Assembly (NCBI RefSeq): GCF_000407485.1
Contig: NZ_ASWD01000007.1
Coordinates: forward strand, 62,001 to 126,000
Source: Enterococcus pallens ATCC BAA-351
GTDB lineage: Bacteria > Bacillota > Bacilli > Lactobacillales > Enterococcaceae
Direction: 5' to 3'
Length of the DNA stretch: 64,000 nucleotides
Under the pieces are notes generated by a model, which was not told the origin of the DNA, made no database searches, and worked only from the letters and a program-made list of their open reading frames with translations. Positions 57,955 through 64,000 of the stretch are shown in pieces. The position numbers were made by a program, and so were the translations under genes. Each line of letters begins with the position of its first letter. The first letter of the stretch is position 1.

Positions 57955-59160
57955 ATGATTAAAGCCATTTATCTTGAACGTTACAAAAAACCACTGATTG
58001 CGTTTTGTCTGCTGATTATCGGAATCCTGCTGATAAACGCTAAATTGCAAAGCGACTTTTGGCACCAAACTGCTTCTTACTATCAAGAAGATGAATTAGC
58101 AAAACAAAATTTTGAAAAAAATAAAGAGGATTACTCCTATTGGGATGAAACTAAACAGGACAATATACCCTATAAAAATTTCCAAGAGTATGCTGATACC
58201 AATTTATACGTGTATCAACCCTCATCTAAATATTATAATCCTACTGAAATTCCCAAAGCAGCTGACTACGATCAACACGAAACCTATATTTCATCAAGTT
58301 CGGACTATTCATTTGTGTTGCTCTTTTTAATTCCTTTGGCTGGTTTTTTACTTTTTTTCATAGATGCTAAAACCGGCTTCAACCAGCTGCTCTTTTCTCT
58401 ACCGACAACTAGGAAAGAGTTATTTGTTAAAAAGCTTTTATATGTAGGAGGACCCATTTTCCTTACGATATTAATTGGTCAAGCCCTGTATGCAGTACTT
58501 TTCCATCAGCTAATTCCAGCACCTTATATGAATGCAACATTAGGTCAGTTATTTGTTTCTGTTATCAATTACTTCTTTTTACTGTTCTTAATGTTTAGTG
58601 CAAGTGCCTTTGTCGGCTCAATGGTTGGCAATCTAGTTTTTGGTCCTTTAACTTGGTTTGTTTTTTGGATTTTTATGCTATTTGTTCCTAATTCAATTTA
58701 TACGATTTTAGAAATTGTCGGCTTACGAGAAAAAGTAATGCCTAGTATTCCTCATAACCTATTCATTATTGCCGTTGGAAAAACCGGAGGCTACTGGTGG
58801 ATGAGTCTGCTCTTTCTCTTACTCAGTGTTGGCTTCTTATTCTGGGCATATACTAAATATCAAACTATTAGTTTAGAGAATGATGGCAACTACTTGTTTA
58901 ACAAGGAATCGCGCTGGCCAATATGGCTATTAATGACTAGTTTTTGCTCATTAATAATAGGTACAAGCTTTTTTAGTCCTTGGTATAGCTATTACATGAA
59001 CCGTTCTATTGGTGAAGCAACTTCAATCTGGGAACCAATTAGTGGAAGCTTACTTATTTTGGTCTCTGTCGGAATTATCTGTTACCTATTAATCTTTTTC
59101 CCAGTAATCAAGAAAAAGTTAGAGCAAAGACGTATGCATACTAAATCTCTTAACATATAG
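57955..59160 (+). CDS. ABC transporter permease (multi-helix)
   Basis: About 401 residues. One helix at the N terminus (F-C-L-L-I-I-G-I-L-L-I), a large extracellular loop (about 35-120), then five or more helices. This is the layout of ABC-2-type membrane proteins in YtrC/D-type systems. ATG at 57955 has AAGGAG upstream; the GTG at 57946 overlaps that site. Likely an exporter or sensor partner of the ATPase. Confidence 0.82.
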   Translation: MIKAIYLERYKKPLIAFCLLIIGILLINAKLQSDFWHQTASYYQEDELAKQNFEKNKEDYSYWDETKQDNIPYKNFQEYADTNLYVYQPSSKYYNPTEIPKAADYDQHETYISSSSDYSFVLLFLIPLAGFLLFFIDAKTGFNQLLFSLPTTRKELFVKKLLYVGGPIFLTILIGQALYAVLFHQLIPAPYMNATLGQLFVSVINYFFLLFLMFSASAFVGSMVGNLVFGPLTWFVFWIFMLFVPNSIYTILEIVGLREKVMPSIPHNLFIIAVGKTGGYWWMSLLFLLLSVGFLFWAYTKYQTISLENDGNYLFNKESRWPIWLLMTSFCSLIIGTSFFSPWYSYYMNRSIGEATSIWEPISGSLLILVSVGIICYLLIFFPVIKKKLEQRRMHTKSLNI

Positions 59161-59169
59161 AGGCTGTTT

Positions 59170-59781
59170 ATGATCATACAAATCTGTTTTACTTTATACC
59201 AAATGCTTTGCGTTTTTCTTCCTTGCCTAATTTATCAGTGGTTTTATTTGAGAAGAAAAACTGAACATATCCCCTTGTCTAACTTAGTTTGGCGCTACCT
59301 GTTTATTTTATATCTTTATTTAGTCATCAACACGACTGGTATTGGGACACTTTGGGATATTCTCAGTTATCCAGAAATTATTCGGCTGGAAGAAATAAAT
59401 GTACTTCCTTTTCAGCCAGGTGGACTCCTTACAAGTCTGCTAAATACTTTTATGTTTATGCCATTAGGCTTTCTATTGCCCTTTATTTGGGAAAAATACC
59501 GGCGTATTCTGCCGACTGTACTTTTGGGAACTGGGTTTTCTTTTATGATCGAGCTGTTGCAGCTGTTTAATCGGCGTATAAGTGATATCGACGATCTAAT
59601 GATGAACACACTGGGAGCTTTTTTAGGCTTTGTGCTCTGGCGATTTTGGCAGCTATTTTCAAAAAAAGAGAGCATGGAAATTCATACTTTAGAAAAAAAT
59701 GAAGCAGTTATCTATATTATGCTTAGTCTAGCTGGAACTTTCTTTTTACACAATTGGCGATTTTTCCTGAGATTTTTATAA
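59170..59781 (+). CDS. VanZ-family membrane protein
   Basis: 203 residues with five or so helices. The VanZ core reads N-V-L-P-F-Q-P-G-G, N-T-F-M-F-M-P-L-G-F-L-L-P and E-L-L-Q-L-F-N-R-R-I-S-D-I-D-D-L-M-M-N-T-L-G. VanZ proteins confer low-level teicoplanin-type resistance by an unclear mechanism. First of two VanZ genes in the operon. A TTTATGATC start follows AGAGGC weakly. Confidence 0.85.
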   Translation: MIIQICFTLYQMLCVFLPCLIYQWFYLRRKTEHIPLSNLVWRYLFILYLYLVINTTGIGTLWDILSYPEIIRLEEINVLPFQPGGLLTSLLNTFMFMPLGFLLPFIWEKYRRILPTVLLGTGFSFMIELLQLFNRRISDIDDLMMNTLGAFLGFVLWRFWQLFSKKESMEIHTLEKNEAVIYIMLSLAGTFFLHNWRFFLRFL

Positions 59782-59793
59782 AAGGAGCAGCTT

Positions 59794-60306
59794 ATGAAAA
59801 CACAAAAAAGCGCACGATTATTGTTGATAATCTATTTATTGGTACTGATTTGGATTTTGCTGTTTAAAGTAACTATCTCGTTAGGTGATCTGATTCATTC
59901 GTTAAATCGAAGCAGAAGTATTAATCTTATTCCTTTTCAAGCCTCTACAATCATTAATGGGAAAATTGGTCTATTAGAAATCACTTATAACTTTCTGATT
60001 TTTGTCCCTTTTGGCGGTTTGTTGGGAATTGTCAATAAAGAAAAATCATTCTTGACAAAAGTCTTATGGATAGCCGGTTTTAGTTTAGGAATTGAAATTT
60101 TGCAATTTATTTTAGGTGTGGGTGCTTCAGACGTTACTGACTTGTTAACGAACACCACTGGCGGAGTCGCAGGTTTGCTAATCTATCAACTCTTGCGTCA
60201 GCTTTTTTCTGAAACAAAACTAGATAGATTTTTGGTTCTTCTAGGAGGGGTTCTGTTCACCGTTTGTATAGGTTTTGTAGTGTTTCTGCTAATTTACAAT
60301 TTATAA
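59794..60306 (+). CDS. VanZ-family membrane protein (second)
   Basis: 170 residues. VanZ core: S-I-N-L-I-P-F-Q-A-S, Y-N-F-L-I-F-V-P-F-G-G-L-L and E-I-L-Q-F-I-L-G-V-G-A-S-D-V-T-D-L-L-T-N-T-T-G-G. Distinct from the first copy, so the two are diverged paralogues, not a recent repeat. AAAGGAGCAG site. Last gene of the operon. Confidence 0.87.
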   Translation: MKTQKSARLLLIIYLLVLIWILLFKVTISLGDLIHSLNRSRSINLIPFQASTIINGKIGLLEITYNFLIFVPFGGLLGIVNKEKSFLTKVLWIAGFSLGIEILQFILGVGASDVTDLLTNTTGGVAGLLIYQLLRQLFSETKLDRFLVLLGGVLFTVCIGFVVFLLIYNL

Positions 60307-60347
60307 AAAGATCACAGCACCTGTAAAAGGATGCTGCGATCTTTTTT
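60306..60347. terminator. Bidirectional terminator
   Basis: AAAAGATC and GATCTTTT with an inner CAGCA/TGCTG pair. Lies between the VanZ operon and ffh. Confidence 0.9.
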
Positions 60348-60351
60348 ATAT

Positions 60352-61770
60352 CTATTTGCGTCTCTTTTTCTTACGGTTTTTGTTTTTCTTCACCATTCGA
60401 TTCATGGCCATCTTACCCATTTTTCCTTTGATGCCACTGCCGAACATTTGGTCCATTCCGGCTGGCATTGAGCCTTTGCTCATTTGCTGCATCATTTTGC
60501 GAGACTCTTTGAACTGTTTGATCATACGGTTCACTTCAACCACTGAGTTACCCGAACCAGCCGCAATACGACGACGGCGACTTGGGTTCAACAAGTCTGG
60601 ATCTTCCCGTTCAGCGGGCGTCATTGAATACACCATTGCCTTTTTGCGTTCCACATCTTTAGGATCAACCTTAACATTTTCAATGCCTGGAACCTGACTC
60701 ATCCCTGGAATCATCTTCAATAAATCTTCAAGTGGTCCCATCCCCATAACCTGATCCAACTGCTCGATAAAGTCATTGAAGTCAAAAGAATTTTCCTTCA
60801 TCTTGCGAGCCAGCTCTTCAGCCTTCTGCTCATCATAATCCTGCTGTGCTTTTTCAATCAGCGTCAGCATGTCCCCCATACCTAAAATTCGGCTGGACAT
60901 CCGATCTGGATGAAAGACTTCTAAATCCGTTAATTTTTCTCCGGTACCGGTAAACTTAATTGGTGCACCAGTAACTTGACGAATGGACAGGGCCGCACCA
61001 CCACGGGTATCTCCATCAAGTTTAGTAATGATGACCCCAGTAATTCCCAACTGTTCATTGAAGCTTTGCGCAACATTGACAGCATCCTGACCAGTCATAG
61101 CATCTACAACCAAAAGGATTTCATTTGGCTGAGCAACTTCTTTAATCTGAGATAGTTCCTCCATCAGACCTTCGTCAATGTGTAAACGACCTGCCGTATC
61201 GATTAGAACATAGTCATTCTTCTTCTCACGAGCCACTTCCATCCCTTGACGTACGATCTCTACTGGACTGACATCTGTGCCCATATCAAAAACAGGAACA
61301 TTCAATTGCTGACCTAATACTTTTAATTGATCAATCGCAGCTGGCCGATAAACGTCTCCTGCGATCATCATTGGACGTGCTTTTTCTGTTTTGATTAAAT
61401 GATTGGCTAATTTACCAGCAAAAGTGGTCTTACCAGCCCCTTGCAAACCGACCATCATAATGACTGTAGGAATTTTTGGTGATTTCTCGATGCCGACTGT
61501 TTCAGAGCCCAAGGTTTTTGTCAGCTCTTCGTCAACGATTTTAACAATTTGCTGTGCTGGTGACAGGCTATCTAAAACCTCTGCTCCTAAAGCACGTTCT
61601 CTAACCTGTTTGGTGAATTGCTTAACTACCTGCAGGTTAACGTCGGCTTCTAACAGGGCCAGTCGAATCTCCCGCATCATTTCGGTAACATCAGCTTCGG
61701 TAATTTTTCCTTTTCTACGTAATTTGCTCATTGCCGCCTGGAGGCGTTCTGTTAAACTTTCAAATGCCAT
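60352..61770 (-). CDS. ffh: Signal recognition particle protein Ffh
   Basis: 472 residues. NG domain GTPase motifs: G-L-Q-G-A-G-K-T-T, D-T-A-G-R, T-K-L-D-G-D. M domain is Met-rich with basic end (M-P-A-G-M-D-Q-M-F; K-K-N-K-N-R-K-K-K-R-R-K). Binds signal sequences with 4.5S-type SRP RNA. Preceded by ylxM; a terminator follows, and rpsP is 6 kb away. Confidence 0.97.
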   Translation of the reverse strand: MAFESLTERLQAAMSKLRRKGKITEADVTEMMREIRLALLEADVNLQVVKQFTKQVRERALGAEVLDSLSPAQQIVKIVDEELTKTLGSETVGIEKSPKIPTVIMMVGLQGAGKTTFAGKLANHLIKTEKARPMMIAGDVYRPAAIDQLKVLGQQLNVPVFDMGTDVSPVEIVRQGMEVAREKKNDYVLIDTAGRLHIDEGLMEELSQIKEVAQPNEILLVVDAMTGQDAVNVAQSFNEQLGITGVIITKLDGDTRGGAALSIRQVTGAPIKFTGTGEKLTDLEVFHPDRMSSRILGMGDMLTLIEKAQQDYDEQKAEELARKMKENSFDFNDFIEQLDQVMGMGPLEDLLKMIPGMSQVPGIENVKVDPKDVERKKAMVYSMTPAEREDPDLLNPSRRRRIAAGSGNSVVEVNRMIKQFKESRKMMQQMSKGSMPAGMDQMFGSGIKGKMGKMAMNRMVKKNKNRKKKRRK

Positions 61771-61791
61771 GTTTATTTATTCGTTCCTTTC

Positions 61792-62130
61792 TTATTCATC
61801 TAAGTCTTGCAGCTCTTTAATTCCTGATGCAAGGGTTTCATCTTTTGGATAGTGTTCCTTGACATAGTGCTCTAATTTTTCCAATTGTTCTTCTCGGACA
61901 ATATAATCGGAAACTAAGTGCAGTTTACGTTCATACTCTTCCAAAATTTTTTCGGTTCGCTTTATATTATCATAAACTGCCTGACGACTCACATTATATT
62001 CTTCCGCAATTTCTCCTAGGGAAAAATCATCTGCATAGTAAAGTTCCATATAGTTCATTTGCTTTTCAGTCAAGAGTGTCGCATAAAATTCAAACAATGC
62101 GTTCATACGGTTCGTTTTTTCAATTTCCAT
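61792..62130 (-). CDS. ylxM: YlxM/p13-like SRP-associated HTH protein
   Basis: 112 residues. Sigma-70 region 4-like [31 protein letters not shown]. Partner gene of ffh in Firmicutes; stimulates the SRP in streptococci. Start overlaps the end of the DUF523 gene by 11 bp. ftsY, common upstream of ylxM, is absent here. Confidence 0.93.
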   Translation of the reverse strand: MEIEKTNRMNALFEFYATLLTEKQMNYMELYYADDFSLGEIAEEYNVSRQAVYDNIKRTEKILEEYERKLHLVSDYIVREEQLEKLEHYVKEHYPKDETLASGIKELQDLDE

Positions 62131-62590
62131 ACATTGCCTCCTCTTTTTGCCAGTTCTCTTCAGAAAACACCTTGATTCCTCGATTGATGAAATAGGCAGT
62201 CGCTACTCCTACTCCCGTTATTCGGATTCCTGAAAAGCTGCCATCGTAAATTAGTTGACTGCCGCAGGAAGGACTGCGCTCTTTCAAAATTAATCGGGTC
62301 ACATCTAATTTTTGAAATTCTTGGTAAGCTTTTATTGCACCTGCTTTAAAGGCAGCAGTTACATCTTTTCCTGTTCGATCAATTACCTTCGCTTGTCCTT
62401 TCCAAACATCAAATCCATCACCACCAACAATTTCTGCTGGTGTACGAGGCGTTGACAGTCCACCTAAGACTTCTGGACAAACAATGATTGCCTTCTTTTC
62501 TTCTACTAATTGCTTCAATGAATCAATTTGATTATGGTTACCATCATAACGACAGCAGACGCCAGCTAAGCAAGCACTGATCCCCAGCAT
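62120..62590 (-). CDS. DUF523 family protein
   Basis: 156 residues. Start [15 protein letters not shown], then [12 protein letters not shown], and [10 protein letters not shown]. The conserved Cys fit DUF523, often thought to bind metal or act on thio-substrates; function unproven. First gene of the DUF523-ylxM-ffh unit. Confidence 0.88.
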   Translation of the reverse strand: MLGISACLAGVCCRYDGNHNQIDSLKQLVEEKKAIIVCPEVLGGLSTPRTPAEIVGGDGFDVWKGQAKVIDRTGKDVTAAFKAGAIKAYQEFQKLDVTRLILKERSPSCGSQLIYDGSFSGIRITGVGVATAYFINRGIKVFSEENWQKEEAMYGN

Positions 62591-62656
62591 GTAACAATCT
62601 CCGTTTCTTTGTAAAAAACAAGTGACAAAACTGCTTTCCCATTATACCATTTATTT

Positions 62657-62679
62657 ATAGTTGGAAATAGTCCAACTAT
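62657..62679. promoter_or_regulatory. Perfect inverted repeat upstream of the response regulator
   Basis: ATAGTTGGA and TCCAACTAT, 9-bp arms, 5 bases apart. About 30 bases before the response regulator start and 65 from the divergent DUF523 start. Candidate operator. Confidence 0.6.
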
Positions 62680-62709
62680 CTAGTTAATTACGAATAAAAG
62701 GAGAAGCTT

Positions 62710-63405
62710 ATGAAGCGAGTGCTCGTTGTAGATGATGAACCATCAATTGTTACATTATTAACCTTCAATTTGGAAAAGGAGGGCTATGCCGTTACCTCAG
62801 CAGTAGACGGTAAAGACGGTTACGAATTGGCCTTAAGCGATTCTTACGATTTTATTATTTTGGATGTTATGCTGCCATCTATGGATGGGCTGGACATCGC
62901 AAAAAAACTACGCCAAGAGAAAGTAGATACCCCCATCCTAATGCTAACTGCCAAGGATGATGCGATTGACCGGATTCTAGGATTGGAAATTGGTGCAGAT
63001 GATTATTTAACAAAACCGTTCTCTCCTAGAGAGGTACTGGCTCGGATGAAAGCCATTTTCCGGCGGATTGAACCCCGCAAGGAAGAAACTGTACATGAAA
63101 TCTTGACTACTGGAGAAATTGTAGCTGATTTAACCAATTATCAGGTTTCTGTTCGCGGTAAAGCTATCGAACTAACGCCGAAGGAATTTGAACTACTCGT
63201 CTATTTCATGAAACGCAAAGACCGAGTGATCGACCGTGATACTTTACTGGATCGGATTTGGCATTACGATTTTTCTGTTCAAAGTCGAATCGTTGATGTC
63301 CACGTATCCCATTTACGTGAAAAAATCGAAGTGGATCCAAAACATCCAAAGTATTTGTTAACCGTGCGTGGATTCGGTTATAAGTTCCAGGTGCCAAATC
63401 AATGA
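62710..63405 (+). CDS. OmpR/PhoB-family response regulator (PhoP-like)
   Basis: 231 residues. Receiver domain with V-V-D-D-E-P at the start, phospho-acceptor Asp in I-I-L-D-V-M-L-P, L-T-A-K and G-A-D-D-Y-L-T-K-P-F. Winged-helix C terminus ends V-R-G-F-G-Y-K-F. Overlaps the kinase gene by 4 bp. It resembles PhoP/PnpR of phosphate or envelope stress control; the target cannot be read here. Confidence 0.9.
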   Translation: MKRVLVVDDEPSIVTLLTFNLEKEGYAVTSAVDGKDGYELALSDSYDFIILDVMLPSMDGLDIAKKLRQEKVDTPILMLTAKDDAIDRILGLEIGADDYLTKPFSPREVLARMKAIFRRIEPRKEETVHEILTTGEIVADLTNYQVSVRGKAIELTPKEFELLVYFMKRKDRVIDRDTLLDRIWHYDFSVQSRIVDVHVSHLREKIEVDPKHPKYLLTVRGFGYKFQVPNQ

Positions 63406-64000
63406 GAAAGCCGAAATTCGATTATTTTCTGCTGTTCATCGTTATTGCGGGATTATTTTTCGGAACCTGGCGTTTAACAAATTACTTCTATAATAAGGAG
63501 TTAATTAACCAACAGGAAGAATTTCTTACTGATAATGGTAAACTGCTTTTAAGTCAACTTGATCTAAGTGACTTAGGAGCAGACAAGAATTTGGAAACGA
63601 TGCGGCACTATGGAGATGAATTAGATGAGCGGATTACCCTAATGGATAACGAAGGTGCCATTCTTTACGATTCTGCTTACCCTCATTTAACTGGTAACCG
63701 TGATAATCGGCCTGAAGTTAAAACTGTGTTAAGCAGTAATACAATTGGTACCGCGGTTCGCTACAGTGACACCTTAAAAGAAGAATTACTTTATACCGCA
63801 CAACCGATCCAGCAAGAGACTCAGCTAATCGGGGTGCTGCGTATTGCCAAAAGTACCACCGCCTTTGCCCAGCAAACCCTAAGTTTTCGACGCTCTATGT
63901 TCATCGTCCTGCTTCTTTTCTATTTAGTATTGTATGGCAGCATTGCTTATCTTATTTATCAAAGAAATCGGCCATTAGAAACGGTTTTGCCAGTGTTAAA
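63402..64000 (+). CDS. Sensor histidine kinase (PhoR-like), N-terminal part
   Basis: The ATG overlaps the regulator stop (ATGA). The visible 199 residues have one membrane helix (Y-F-L-L-F-I-V-I-A-G-L-F-F-G), an extracellular domain of about 135 residues with a PAS-like L-M-D-N-E-G-A-I-L-Y-D-S strand, and a second helix (M-F-I-V-L-L-L-F-Y-L-V-L-Y-G). The HAMP, histidine and ATPase parts lie past the window end. Partner of the regulator by overlap. Confidence 0.88.
   Translation, partial: MRKPKFDYFLLFIVIAGLFFGTWRLTNYFYNKELINQQEEFLTDNGKLLLSQLDLSDLGADKNLETMRHYGDELDERITLMDNEGAILYDSAYPHLTGNRDNRPEVKTVLSSNTIGTAVRYSDTLKEELLYTAQPIQQETQLIGVLRIAKSTTAFAQQTLSFRRSMFIVLLLFYLVLYGSIAYLIYQRNRPLETVLPVL

Overview
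The window looks like a chromosomal segment of a low-GC Gram-positive lactic acid bacterium, most likely Enterococcaceae. The basis is gene content and protein style: a water-forming type NADH oxidase, AlsS/BudA acetoin genes, an SRP/ribosomal block (ffh-ylxM, rpsP-khpA, rimM-trmD, rplS), YtrA-type GntR and VanZ proteins, strong AGGAGG ribosome sites and T-rich hairpin terminators. Species cannot be fixed from sequence alone.

Layout. 1-11446 is the right-hand part of a prophage or phage-satellite element that continues off the left edge. A lysogeny module (CI-type repressor, ImmA/IrrE-type protease, lipoprotein, tyrosine integrase) runs right. A divergent early module runs left: two small DNA-binding proteins, AntA/KilAC antirepressor, a 'replication terminator'-type protein, a DUF2303-like protein, an HUH rolling-circle initiator, RecU-like resolvase and many small proteins. 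The right boundary is a copy of the 3' end of the tmRNA gene (ssrA) followed by what is probably the original ssrA terminator. 11.6-12.0 kb is a deletion scar of two broken genes behind a MerR-type promoter. 12-16.5 kb holds a DUF3737 protein, a DXS-like enzyme, a MerR regulator and a PatB-type C-S lyase. 16.9-18.6 kb holds DUF2922- and DUF1659-like proteins. 18.9-21 kb holds ApbE and, divergently, a NusG-II-domain protein and a Gx-type membrane protein, resembling part of an extracellular electron transfer locus. 21-23 kb holds TraX and a VanX-family lipoprotein.

23-30.5 kb is a LacI-controlled sugar region: binding lipoprotein, MalF-type permease, a truncated MalG stub, two Gfo/Idh/MocA dehydrogenases and a TIM-barrel isomerase. 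31-38.7 kb is nox, citrate synthase and divergent acnA-icd (citrate to 2-oxoglutarate), then a two-domain rhodanese. 38.8-50.4 kb has a free-methionine-sulfoxide reductase, an M23 coiled-coil hydrolase, alsS-budA, trmO, a MerR/GyrI-like regulator, a radical SAM protein, an aldo/keto reductase with divergent LysR, a lipid kinase and a YrhK-domain protein. 50.5-62.6 kb is the SRP/ribosomal block, interrupted between ffh and rpsP by about 6 kb carrying an FMN reductase, a HAD phosphatase, tag and a GntR-ABC-VanZ-VanZ operon. 62.7-64 kb starts a PhoP/PhoR-like two-component system; the kinase is cut by the window end.

The least explained parts are the HUH initiator with two dyads beside it, the lysogeny-module lipoprotein, the ssrA junction, the ATC-start membrane gene, the malG stub and the GntR-ABC-VanZ operon with its promoter-overlapping palindrome.
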